Assembly (NCBI GenBank): GCA_018697195.1
Contig: JAGMWU010000037.1
Location: 806,001-870,000, forward strand
Direction of reading: 5' to 3'
From: Certhia americana
Taxonomy: Eukaryota; Chordata; Aves; Passeriformes; Certhiidae
Length of the DNA stretch: 64,000 bases
This document shows, piece by piece, positions 1 through 34,030 of this stretch. How positions within the stretch are numbered: the first letter of the stretch is position 1; every line of letters starts with the position of its first letter. The notes under the pieces were generated by a model. It saw only the letters and a list, made by a program, of their open reading frames with translations. It was not told the DNA's origin and did not search any database. The translations under genes and the position numbers were made by a program.

Positions 1-437
1 AGGAATATTGCTTCCAGCTGCTCTCTAAAATAAATAATAAAAAAAGCACTAGTGATCCTACACTGTTTCCTTGGGATGTTTTGCTGGTTAAGGTTGCAAC
101 AGCTGACAGGCAGATTGTAGCACCCCTCATACTTAACAGTGAAAAATTTAAATTGAGGGACTGCTTTAACTTGTTGAGGCTGGATTTAATGTGAACTACA
201 TTTCTAATATAGGGATGTACTTGGTTCAGCAGCTGGTCCTGCTGCATAAGTTTTCATCAGATGTGCCTTGAGTCCAGTCCTGGAGGTTGTCAGCATTTAT
301 TGTTGTTTTGTTGTTGGTTGATTTTTGATCACACCACTCTTCTGGGTTGAGGTGGGGTTTATTTTTAACTGCTGTATGCTAACTTGAAAAGTAAAATCCT
401 TTTTTTTTTTTTCCCTTTCTCTGATACTCTCCTTTAG
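1..437 (+). other. SMAD1: SMAD1 intron upstream of first coding exon (3' end)
   Basis: This non-coding stretch ends in a long T/C-rich tract (about 400-435) followed by AG at 436-437, a strong splice acceptor. The upstream non-coding exon or exons and the promoter of SMAD1 lie outside the window. I see no gene in it. Confidence 0.75.
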
Positions 438-491
438 GTTGTCAACCAGAAGGATTTAGAATAATGAGAAGGCTGCAACCATCAAGGGGGG

Positions 492-22303
<21,812 letters not shown>

Positions 22304-22387
22304 AAAGTCCCAAACTCCTGCATTTTGGAAACAGTTGAGCCTTGCATGTACTTGAAAGATGTATGAGTCAGACACACATTTTTATTT

Positions 22388-22398
22388 CCCCCCCCCCC
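22388..22398. repeat. Poly-C run (11 C) in SMAD1 3' UTR
   Basis: Eleven C bases, 85 bases after the SMAD1 stop codon. In the RNA it could bind poly(C)-binding proteins; that is an inference. Confidence 0.85.
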
Positions 22399-23377
22399 TC
22401 AACTGGCAACAGCTGAAAAAGAGCCATGAAAACACTTGACTTCTGTGACCAACTGTTGGATTCAGAAAACAAAGATAAATAAACCCCTTTGACATACTGT
22501 TGGTATAAAGAATTTTAGTTTACATTGTAATGTACTATTGTGGAGTTTATTTACAGGGCTTAGTACACGAGGGACGACAGAGCCAAAGCCAAACTCTGTG
22601 CTGGACTGAGTTCCTGAAGGATTTTTCTGCAGCCGGCACTCCTAAGGTTCTCCTTCCTTACATTCAGCACTCACTGGTTTCCCCCATGTCCTCTGGAGCT
22701 AAGAGTGGATGTTGGCCAAGTCTGCTTTTTGCAGCCTCTCTTCAGTACTTCTTAGAAACATTACATTGATGGTTGCTGTTCTCTTTAAAAGTAAAAGAAA
22801 GCATAAGGTTCAATCTCAATAACTGTGTGCTGTCTCTGAGATCGTGTCCTGACCATACTGCTGTAAGAATGTTAGGTATGTTCTTTTGCTAAATGTATGT
22901 ATGGTGTATTTGAAAGTTAAGAAATTAATTAGATTTAGACCACAAAGGAATTAGGAATATTTGAATGGGGGGAGGTGGGAGCGGGAAGGGAAAATGACAA
23001 CTGAAATGTAGAATATATTGTAAACATAGCGTGTTAGTTTAAACTGAGGTCTGAATTTTGTTGTGCATTTTGTTTTCATAGTGGCTTCATCTTGTTAGTT
23101 CTGACTATTTTTGCCTCTTCCTTTTCCCCCAAAGCAATTGTGCAGCTTTTTTTACCCATGAAGAGGACAAAATGATTAATTACTGCAGTTTGAAGGCTGC
23201 AGCTCTTATGTATTTCAAGACAAATTTGTACAGTGCTCTTTAACTATTGAGCAGTTTTATACAGTTTATGTAACAAAAGTAGGTTTTTAATTTTGTGAGA
23301 GAATCTTGTTTGCCAAACCTAGTAACTGTTAATTGTTTGGAGGACTTCCGTATCCCTGTGGGAGTCTATTTCAAACT

Positions 23378-23401
23378 TTAAAATATATATATATATTTTA
23401 A
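23378..23401. repeat. 24-base perfect AT palindrome in SMAD1 3' UTR
   Basis: The segment TTAAAATATA...TATATTTTAA is its own reverse complement over 24 bases. As RNA it could fold into an AU hairpin about 125 bases before the favoured poly(A) signal. Confidence 0.8.
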
Positions 23402-23525
23402 TTTTTTTTAATTTTTTGCTGCTTGGTTTATTTTCTTCTCTTTGCTCTTTTATATTCATGTAAGCTGTAGTACTTTTAAGTACTTTTATTCCAAAACTAG
23501 TGGGTCCTCTTTACTGGAAATTTTG

Positions 23526-23531
23526 AATAAA
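23526..23531 (+). terminator. SMAD1: Probable SMAD1 poly(A) signal AATAAA
   Basis: Canonical hexamer about 1.22 kb after the stop codon, followed by a TTGTTACTG-type GT-rich segment. Alternatives are 22478-22483 and the overlapping pair at 24076-24085. Confidence 0.6.
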
Positions 23532-23550
23532 ACCTGTTGTTACTGCTTAC

Positions 23551-24749
23551 ATTTGATTAAAACCTTGTCTCGTCCACTTCTTAGCAGACTCTTAACAAAC
23601 CAGATAAATGTGTGGTCTTGGAGGAGGAACAACTAGAAATGAAGATGTACTGAGCTTAGACGTAATGATTAGTACAGGTTAGTAGTTCTGCTAAACTCAG
23701 GAGTGAGGGGAGGCTGAGCAGCAGAGCTCAGTTTGTGTTCAGCCAGACACAGAATGCATCTGTCTGTCTCTCTAATGAGAAATTAGAAGAAATTAGAGAA
23801 ATAAAAAAGCCCTTTTTGGAGTATGAGTCAATCCCACCTTTTTTTTTTTTTTTAACTGCTAAAGTTAATTCCACTACTTGGCTCAGTATATATTTTTTAA
23901 ATTAAAAATTCTTCCCTTGTTCAGGGGGAAAAAAAACCCATAATGCACAAGTTCCCTATTGAGAAGAACCTGCTACTTTTACATTCCAAGAACAGGTTTT
24001 TTGGTTTCTTTTCAGACTCAATTTGACATATCTTTTTCATAAAGAAGCAGTCATAGCACAAATGTAACTCTTTAAAATAAATAAAATTTAGAGATGACCA
24101 AAAAGTGGAAGAATGCTGTTTGCTGCTCAGGCACTGTCTTTGGTTTTGATATCTTCACCCCCTGCTACATAAACTCCCAGCTGTTCCCAACAGTTTCATT
24201 GCTTTTTATGGAATGCAGCTGTGAGGTAGTGACTTCTTTTTTAATTAGTGCTGTAACCATCCATCATGCAAGTCTTAAGGAGTGTTTCTACTTGGATGTT
24301 TTCGTATTTGGATGATCCTGTGCAAGTTTTGATAAACTTTGAAAATGCGTTGGAGTAAGAAAAGACAGTTTTATGTTATGACTGCTTTGAATGTTGCTGT
24401 CTTTTATGTTTTGGGCTGTAGTGCCTCTCTGTTTTTCCTAAACAGAAATTAAAAATAGAAAGTAGTAGTTCTACAGTGCCTCAGAAACTTACAGCGGTAA
24501 TCTGAATTAAATGGGATGTGCAGGATCCCAGTTTTTCTCAGTTGCTTCTGTTGTCAAGTTTTCTATAATACTGTTGAAATGCTGGGTATATAATATTTTC
24601 ATTATCCAGCTTTTTGCTTGTGGTGTGTAGAAGGTGCTTAGGTGCAAAGAAAAAATGTACCTTCATGTGATGGCACAGAGTATCTCAGCTATATTTCATT
24701 AAATAAGATGAGTGGATTGGAGTAGCACCTGAGACTCCCAGGTGGTTTT
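23551..24749. other. Intergenic, 3' of SMAD1
   Basis: It contains the possible distal poly(A) signals at 24076-24085 and AT-rich low-complexity tracts. If the distal site is used, the first 550 bases belong to the SMAD1 3' UTR. No gene was recognised. Confidence 0.7.
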
Positions 24750-25310
24750 GTCTGGGTTAATTTTTTTTCAGAGTGCTGGTATAGGGCTCTTTTGGATTCG
24801 TGCTGCTGACAGTGTTGTTAAGACAGGGATGTTTCCTTACTTCTGAGCAGGGCTTGCACAGATCCAAGGCTTTTTCTGCGTCCCACCCCACCAGTGAAGA
24901 GACTAGGGGTACACAAGGGGTTGGGAGGGGACACAGCTGGGGCAGCCAACCCCATCTGACCCAGCATATATTCTATAGCATATGGAGTCATACTCAGCAT
25001 GTGAAGTGGGAAAATGGAAGGAAGGAGGGGTGTTTGGAGTTATAGAGTTTATCTTCCCAAGTTACAATTTTGTGCCCGGATTTCCTGGAGATGGCTGAAC
25101 ACCTGCCTGCCCATGGGAAGTGGTGAATTAATTCCTTGTTTTGCTTTGCTTATGTGTGCAACTTTTGCTTTACTTATTAAATTGTCTTTATCTCTACCCA
25201 GAAGTGTTCTTATTTTCACTCTTTGAATTTTCTCCTCCATCCCACCTGGGGTGAGTGAAGGAGCAGCCTCTGAGTGGTGATTAGTTACCAGCTGGGGTTA
25301 AACCACAGCA
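24750..25310 (+). mobile_element. Solo LTR of an avian endogenous retrovirus
   Basis: The segment matches, in order and wording, an LTR repeated in many bird genomes that I know from memory. The pieces are a TTGGATTCGTGCTG-like 5' block, a GGAGATGGCTGAACACCTGC block, a TTCCTTGTTTTGCTTTGCTT block, an ATTAAA poly(A) signal at 25176-25181, a CCATCCCACCTGGGG block, and the end GGGGTTAAACCAC followed by AGCA. The 3' end at about 25310 is well placed; the 5' end could be anywhere between 24740 and 24776. No primer-binding site or gag follows, so this is a solo LTR. The element class (ERVK- or ERVL-like) cannot be decided from the LTR alone. A clear target-site duplication was not found. Confidence 0.75.
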
Positions 25311-27264
25311 GACAAACAGCCAGAAACACAGGAGGTAGGACCTGGGAGGAAGCAACTGCTGCCTTCAGGCTGTTGTGAAAATCTTTGGAGCATTTGGAAG
25401 AAGTCTTCCTGCTGATTTGCCCTGCTTTGGATAGTTGAATCAGAAAGCTAGAAAAGGCAAAGGACAAGAAAGAAAGCAAAAGATTTTCTTGCTTTCTCAC
25501 AAAACTGAGAATGTTGAGAACTAAAAACATGGATAGAGCCTACAGTGTCAGCTCTGTAACCAGGTAAGTTCCTGCTGCTTATTTGTTTTTTTTTTAACTC
25601 ATAGTTTCCTCTATTTAGTCTCCTGAACAAAAGAGTTAAACAGAGAAGATATTACTTAAAAGCCAAGACAGATCCCTGTTTGGAGAAACTGAGAAGACAG
25701 GAATATCTGGATTGAGGAAAAGCAGTATATGTGGGCACAAATAATTCCATGGAGCTGAATGTGTTTTAAAATCTCTGCTTTAAGTGCTGGAAATCAAATA
25801 ATTCTCCCTGACTGGAGATGACTTTTTAATCATTTAAGAGGATCTGGTGAATGTTTAGAAGATTTGTTGAAAGCTAAGAGAGGTAGTCATGCTTACCTGT
25901 ATGGGTTTAGGAAGTTATAAAAATAATTCATGTTTTATTATATCCTGTATTGTAATCATGGGCCTGATCTTCTAATGCTTGCTAACCTGGTATTGCTGTC
26001 TACTTTGTTAGAGCCACTTGCTTGTTAAATCACTCCTCTTGCTACTGTAGCTATTGTCCTTTATTGTCTTATCTCTCTTTAGTAATTGCTGCTGGTTTGT
26101 TCTGTGAAGCACACTGTAGCCTCTTAGTGTGCTTTTGAGATTTGTGGTTCATGGCCATGAATTGGTAGTCACCTTTTTCTGGATGCTTGCCTAAATATGA
26201 AACAACTCTACCATCACCAGCTGTGGTGGAGCAGTGTATTTTTTACAAGCATCATCTCACAGTTAATTTTCTTAAATACATTTGTGATTCTGTGCAGGAG
26301 GGAAGGGAAGGGAAAGTGCCTCTTATTTTCCCCTGGCCCTCTGTGTCCTTCACTTAACTCAGTGAAGAGAGACGCCCTTGCCCTGTTGTCCTTCAGGGAA
26401 TGTTCTCTCTTCTCTGTACCCTGACTTCTCTGTTCTGGATTACTTTCCTTGGTTTTTTGAACTCTGCAAAGTGTGTTTTTTTCCTCCTCAGGAACTGCTG
26501 TCCCTGTGCCATTGTGGGTCACGTGTCTGTGTGTCTTCATGTGCTGGGAGCTGCTGAGACAGAGGGCTTTGATTCCCCACTTTTGTTCAGTTTAATTGAG
26601 GTGGCTGACAGGTGGCTCCTGTTTCATTCACCCCTCCTGTAGGAGCTGGGAGGGCTGTGTCCCCTGGGGTATGTGGTGAACAGTTTTTAACAAAGCAGGT
26701 GTGATGGAGAGACAGCCTCCTGATCAAAGCTTGTTGCAGACACAAAAGTGACTCCAATAAGATTGACAGTGTAACCATCCATTGGGCTTGCTGTGGTTAC
26801 AGAGCTTAGCAGGTCTACTGCAGGGAATAGACAAGATGGACAGTTTTTATGCAGGTCTGATGAATGTCTTGCAGTTAAAAATGATCCTCAGTGTATGGTG
26901 TCAATTGATCTTGTGCGACTGAAGTAATTAAAAGTAATGTCAAACCCCCAAATTTTACAAACAGTCCAAAAGTCAAGGAATTTGATTCAATCATTTTTAA
27001 GAATTGTTAAGATATTTTTTTATTCTAATGTGTGCAGATTGAGCATTTATTTTTAAGAATTGGTTTGTGATTTCCCCTTTTCATCCTGCCACTAAGGCAT
27101 GCATTGAAAAATCTGTACGTTCTCTTCATGATCCTGCCAGCTTATCTGAGACTCTAAATCTGTAAAGCTCAGAGGAGGCTGCTGTAGTTTCATTTTGAAA
27201 AAGTAAGCACTGTCACTTGCTCGAGATTGTAGAGTGGAGCTGAGGTATCTCATAGCAGTGATAA

Positions 27265-27276
27265 CCCCCCCCCCCC
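27265..27276. repeat. Poly-C run (12 C)
   Basis: Twelve C bases in intergenic DNA, followed within 25 bases by an AT-rich region containing repeated TATAATTATAT-like words. Confidence 0.85.
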
Positions 27277-30200
27277 TTACAATTGTGTACTATAGTAAAT
27301 AGAATTATAATTATATAGACCTATAATTATATTACAGGCTTTCTTTGCTCAAAGAGTTTGGTTTATGTGGAGAGGTCACTCACACATTCTGGAAGAGAAC
27401 AGTTTGCCTTTGTAAAACATATTCTGATTTTCCTGTTGCAGCTTTCCCCAGTGTCCCTGTAACATGTAAAAACATTATTTTCTGTGAAGAAAAATGTTAT
27501 GCATAACTTTCCCTTCCCCTCTCTCCTAATAAAACTTTGAACTTTATGTTCTGCTGTTTCTTTAGATTACTGAGCCGAGCTTAGAACAAGCAGGAGGATG
27601 AAACGTGATGTGTGCAGTGCTGCAGTAACACTTTACTATTTTTTTGAAGTGCTTGGCTCTTGGCAGGAGAGCAGGGTCTGTCTCATCTTTGAGCCCTTCA
27701 CTCCTGCCTTCTGTTGATACTTTAGGGATTGGTAATCCTGAGTGTTTTCAGATATACATGTGGAGACTGAAAGATGGCTGCTGTCCCATCAGATATTCCC
27801 CCGAGCTTGTGGACCAGTCTCCTCAAGTCAAAACCACCATAGGCCATAGTGTTGGCAACAGCACTATTTGGAAACTGGATCCAAACATGGCTTCATTTTG
27901 AACGTGAGTTGGCTGATGGTTTGACTACAAACACTTTTCAAACCTCTCAAACACAGCTTGATCCCTCTGTCTGCTGGATTTGGGCCATGCTGTGTTCTCA
28001 AGCAGCACAGAAAGAAGCTACCTTGATCTGCATGCTCTGGAGACTTAAAAGTCCAGGAACTGGGTTTTAATCTTGTGCTAAGAGAGCAGTTCTTTAACTA
28101 CTCTTTCTTGGGGTAGCTTTTAATTGCGGTGTGGGGTTTCTTTGTACCACTACTGCTAATGATTGATATAGCTCGAATTCAAAATATATTCTGGGCACTG
28201 GGGCCATTCAGTTTTCTGACCTGCTGTGTTGCTCTTGGTCTTTCAGGAATCGTGTCATTGCCTCAGACATCCTTGTGATTTCCCCAGGTCACAGGAGCAA
28301 GTTTGACCAGATAAAGTGGTAGATCTTCGGTTGAATTTGATCTTCCACTTACAGAAAGCAGCTTACAATCAAAATATTAAACCATGAAACTCTCTCGAAA
28401 TTGACCATCTCCAAAAAGATTCCTAGGAAAGCACTGGGATGTCTTAATGCTGGCAAGGGCACATACAGCAGTTTGAGCTGTCACCTCGAGGTGGGAACCT
28501 TGAGCTTGGGGATCCTGATTTGGCAGCGCATACTTGGAGTAAGGGCCCATCCATTCCCTCACAGGATCTGTTGGCACCACACAAGCCCCTGATGAATCCA
28601 TATTGTGAGTAATCAACAGAAGCAATGGAAAAAGATCCAAGTGTGTACAGTGGCAAGGGAAGGTTCACAGCCAGATTTTCTTTCCATCACTTAAGAAAGC
28701 ACAGGGAATGCCCACTTCTGTGCCAGCAGCAGTGGGTGGATGACAGGGATGTGGCAGTGCCATTGCATGGAACAATCCCAAGCATGGTCAGACCTGGAAC
28801 TTCACAGCTGAATGAATATGCATGGAGGCTTGCCTTTCATGTGAGCATTTTGTTGGATAAAATGGGGGGAAAGAATCACTTGACCACTATGAGTGATCTT
28901 GTTGTATTTGGTGTTTATTTCCCTGTTGTTATCTGGTGCTTTTGCACTGTTGTTCCTTTGATAGTATGGTGGATGAAAGCATATGCAGAATATGTGGGCT
29001 TTCCTGTGTTTTTCTTCATGTTCTGGTTACCCTTTGTGTTTTGTAAAACACTGCTGTGTCTCCTTGTATTGGGAATTACTATGGTCTGACACGGGTGGGG
29101 TATACAAGAAGCCCAGTCAAAATTCATTCCCTCTACAACTGTATCTGGAATGCCTGAAAAATGTAACGTGGCCTGTCGCATAAACAGGAAACAGCCTTTG
29201 TAAGGGACTGAGTGAAGATGAAAACCTCACCCAAGTAACGCTGTTAGTCATCTCCATCTGGGAACTTTTCAGTGCCACACAAGTTTGGAGAACATGGTTG
29301 TGACTGGCTTCCACATGCAGGATGAATGGCGGGTACCAGATGTTGCCTTACACATTTGACACTTTTTCTCTAAATTCCATCCAAGACACAAATGCTCTAC
29401 GTACAGCACTTGTGGGTGAAAGCCTGCACATGTGAGAGTTTAGGTGTTTGCACAGCAACGAAGCTGGACCTGCACCACTGGAAGCAAGCTCGAGGTTTCT
29501 CTGGTCACCTGAAGTTTCTGATGACAGTAAGCAGTAAAAACCAGAGAGGTAGCAAATTAAATATGCAGTTGTCAGAGGTGGAATGCAGCATACTTCTAAT
29601 TGCAGGCTAGCATGTCTGTGAAAGCTGGCCTCATTTCCTCAGAAGGAACACCATGGAATGTAACAATAGACTGATGATATCCTCTTTGGGCATATGTAAT
29701 AATTAGGCACTCCTAATTTCCATATTTTCAAATGTATGGGCTATGGGTTGTATCCTGTGTCTGGTTTTAGTTTTTCAAATGCAGAACCAGAAGGTTCCTT
29801 GGGAAGTTTCTACCTCTCAGTACTTGCAGCCTGCTTTCTCTTTTCACAGCCTTTCTGCCTCTGTGCTTACCGAAGTTTGGGGAGCACAGTAAAAGGGCTG
29901 GTTACTGAAAAAAAGTAGATATGAGTTCATGTGATACCATGAGAAGATACTTAGTATGTACCTGGAAAAACAAGCAGTTGTATGCAGAGTGATTGAATTT
30001 CTTTTGTTGGGGATATCCTGTTTATTTTTTGTGTGTTTTTAGAAATGTAGCTTCCAGACTACAAGTCTGAGATGTTTAACTAGTATTGCTGGTTTGTTAC
30101 TAAGTTACAAATTAGAGAATTGGAAATAATTTAAAAATCCCTTTTTTAGAGAAGGCAAATTCTGTAAGATAATATTCCTACTTTTAAGGAATACTTTTGG

Positions 30201-33200
30201 TTGGGGTTTTGTGTTTTGTTTTTCCTGGAAAGCTGGATGAAAACAGGTGAGAAATTTAACCCCCATACCTGCGGAGGGGGAGTAAAGGGATCTGCTTCAC
30301 TTTCTTCCCTGCCACCTCCCTGAAATGAATTATTCTTCTGTAGTTTTATGGGAGGAAAGGGAAAAATCTGGAGGGACTTGCTCCATGTGGTTTCCCTCTG
30401 GCTAAAGCTGACCCAGCCACAGGGAGAGATCTCACAGTGGAACAGATGCTGTGTTCTTCAGATGAATTATGAATTTCAGCCTATGAAAAGATCAGTCTAA
30501 AAGCCAGAGGGCTATGAGGGGAGGGAAAATAACTTTGAAAAACTAAAACGTCACTTTGGGTCATAAAGATTGGTGAGAAATTCTTTCAGGAATGCTGCAC
30601 TGGAAGGCTATTTGAGCCTTGTACATGTTATGCACATGCAGATGTACAGTAAATGCCTATCAGGTTGAGGGGCTGGCTGCATTGTGCATCCTTTTGTTGG
30701 TGTATGGGATGGTCAGAAGGGCTTTGTGTAGGATTAAAGTAAAATTAAGAAGGTGTCTTGCAGCGTCCTTATGTGTCCTGTTCCACTTATTAATCACTTC
30801 TGTAGTTAGAATGTTTCTTCTACTATTTGCTTAAAATTTGCTTTTACAAAATGGGTTTGCTTTATAGTTATGTATTAAGTCTATGCATTTGATATTGTCT
30901 TTTGCACTTGCCTTTACTGATTGTCATTCCACTAGAAATACAGCAGGTTTCCACCATGTTTTCCTGGGAATCCTGAGGCATTCATCATTTCTTGATGCTT
31001 TCATAAGGCTCTTGTGAGAATGAGCAATGATTCTGTGAAAAAGTTGGCCCAATCTCAGACTCCTACATAATTGAGGTAAAAATTTTAAGTATTATATCTC
31101 CTGGAAATGGATGATATGGAATGTCCAGATTAGTGCTCAGAAAAGATTACTTAAACTAATTGACAAAGATTAACCCCTTGGATTAAACTCTTTTTTTCTT
31201 CTTGCTCTTTCTTTTTTTGACTGTTTCTCTGATACATTTTAACAGTAAAACTCCTAAAATGTTGTTTGCTTGTTTGCTAAGTATTCACTGTTCTTTGTTA
31301 AATAAGAGTTAAAACATTTATCCAAGAAGCATCTGAGAGTTACTGTTTAAAAAAATTGCCTTAAAGTGAGGAGGCAAAAATCGTGTGGGTTTTTGTTTTT
31401 TTTTCATTTTGTCCTATTTCAATTATCAATTTCTTACTTCAGTTTCAGTGGAAAAAATGCATGTGCTGTCATCTTTTCCTTAGATCACAAGGAACAAAGA
31501 GTTTTCTTTTACAGGTCAGACTTTAAAATGTAGCCTTTGTTATTTAGAATGCATTAATTAAGAAAGTATGTGGTTAGATAACTAGCATTAGGTCTGTATT
31601 TGTAGTCTTCTTCGAGAAAAGCTGACCAAAGGGTTTTCACAAGTAACCTTTGCTGAATTACTTGCTGCCCTACTGTCTGAGCCTCTGAGACACTGCAGTC
31701 ATCAGTAACTAATGCAGGAGTGCTTGTGTGCATGGTGGCAGAATCAAGTGAGGAATCAAGTGCTCATTAAGTTTTGTTCTAAAACATCATGGTAAACAAA
31801 ATGTGCATTAAAATTAACTGAAAGGGTCAAACCTGGATGTTTTGTAGCATGCGTAGATAGCTACTTCAAGGAAGAAGAATTCAACTCCTTTTCTCTGCTT
31901 TCCAAGGAATAGGACAAGAAATAGCAGGCTTAAACTGCAGAGAATAAAATTGAGTCTAATATTTGGGGCAGGGAGACGAGATTTGTGTCAGTTAAGATAT
32001 TAAACAAAACCAAGTCATCTGGTTTTGGAGAGTTGGTCATTGGAGATTAGAAAAATGCATATTGGGAATAGCAAAGGTCTTGATGCTTTCCTGCTGTGTG
32101 CTGTGAGTGTTTAGAGTTTGGTTTGAACTTTGAAGAGCTGAATTTTGTCAGAGAAGTTGAGGATGCCTTTGTCACCTGAATATGTTTTCATACCTACTGA
32201 GACATAGTGATTTAATATAAAGCAGGAAAAGCTATTTTCCCCCTCTTTTCCTTGTTCCATGTGCTTGTGTAGTTGAAGATGAGTTGCAGCTACAAAATGT
32301 ATTGATTTGCACAGCTATCCTAGTAACAAACGTCACTTTCTGCTCAGGAGTGTGTTCTGTACAGCATTTAACCATCATTGGGAATGCTGGAGTATGAATG
32401 CCTCATGCAGGACCATATGGAAAAGAGATTTTCCTGAAGCTTATCAATATTCCTAACAGGAGCCTGCAGAGTCTCTGCTCTCAGAGCAGCAAGACTGAAG
32501 AAGCAGTGACAGCTATAATGGCAGGGAACTAATGACTTTGGGGAAGTGTTACTTGTGTAATTGGAAATGATACAAACGCTGTCATTAAAACAGATTGTTG
32601 ATGCCACCTTAATTCTTTTCATAGGCTTAGTTACAAGAATGGATTCACTCTAATGAGATGATATCAGAATTTTTATGCTTTCCACAACTAGATGGGTAAA
32701 TCATGAGGCATTAACATATGAAATGTTATTTTTCTCCAGAATACCAGCTAAAGGAAGTATGGATTTGAATGACTGCATATTTTTTCCTTCACTAGAACAT
32801 GAGCACTGGGAAGGTGAAATGTCATTGACGTGTGATTCTGAAACGTGGAATGAGAGCTCTGACTTGTGCTCCGATTTTCTTGCGTTTTTTTAATTTGGTT
32901 TTAGCAAAACATTCCTTATAGCTCAGTGTTTGGTATAAAATATGAGAAAACAAAATCAATTTCCCTTCAAGAAACATCTCATTCTGCAGTTAACTGCTGT
33001 TTTAATCCTTTGAATCTCCACTCATTCTGTCTTTTTTAGAATAAGTACATACAAGAAATCAGCAGCAGAAAGGGATGGTAATGGGAAGAGACTGCAACAC
33101 AGGAGGCCTCCTAGAATGCTTTTAATGCAACACTATCCATTTTTGCTTATTTCATCCTTTTAGATTATTTTTAAAAACTAATGGTCTTGTAAGGCCTTCT

Positions 33201-33990
33201 GTCAGACCTCCACTATTGGTGACTGCACTCTGCTTGACGTACTCAGCATCTGTTCTAGTATCAGTCTTGCTTCATGAGAAGAAAGTAGCACCAGGGATAT
33301 GTTCTCTTGGAATAAACAGGCACAAGAGATGGTGTGTATGTGTGTGTGTAACACAGACTTGTGTTCAAGAGTTCCTATGTTAATTTTTTACGTCTTTCAT
33401 TCACTGACGATTTGAATAGTCTGACTGGCTGAGCAAGAGAGAGCATTCTTGGAAGTTCCTAGAAGTTAAGTATTCCTGGAAGTTTCCTTCCAGAAATGGC
33501 AGAAAGCCTTAGTCTAGGCCTCATGAGAGACATGCAGATAGACACAAAACTAGAAATTTTGCACAGACCTAGATATATATGGGTTTTGGCATCTGACTGC
33601 TGCTGTTTCTTTCCACAGCACCGTGGGAAGGGCCATCTAATGTGTCCAATAGGTTGGTTGGCTTAAGTCAAATAAACAGCTGGGGTTTTAATGCTAAGAA
33701 ATTGAAATGGAATAGCTGGTCACAAAAAAAACCCCCAAAACCCTCAGTCTATCCACTTTGTACTAAAATTGCAAGGTATTGAATAAATGCAGTTGAATCT
33801 GCTCTGAAAAGGATGCTGATAATCACAAGCCATCTGAGATGTGACTACTGCAGATTTCTTGTCTCATTCTAAACAATAAAACAAACTCCTTTAATATTAA
33901 TGCAACAAGGCAACTATTCATATGTTTCCTATAAAGTTTTCTGTTTGTTTCACACACTGATACTCTGAGCAGGTGTCTTAGCAACAGAAT

Positions 33991-34030
33991 TCTGGTTAAA
34001 ATGTTTTGTTTCTGGTTAAAATGTTTTGTC
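33991..34030. repeat. 20-base tandem duplication
   Basis: Two adjacent 20-base units (33991-34010 and 34011-34030), TCTGGTTAAAATGTTTTGT plus T or C, identical at 19 of 20 positions. This points to a recent duplication by replication slippage. Confidence 0.9.

Larger units (their letters stand above)
22304..23550 (+). other. SMAD1: SMAD1 3' UTR (end approximate)
   Basis: It follows the TAA at 22301-22303. It is AT-rich, with an 11-base C run at 22388-22398 and a 24-base perfect AT palindrome at 23378-23401. AATAAA signals lie at 22478, 23526 and 24076. The middle one gives a 3' UTR of about 1.25 kb and is followed by a GT/T-rich stretch, so I favour it. The other two could give shorter or longer transcripts. 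Confidence 0.65.
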
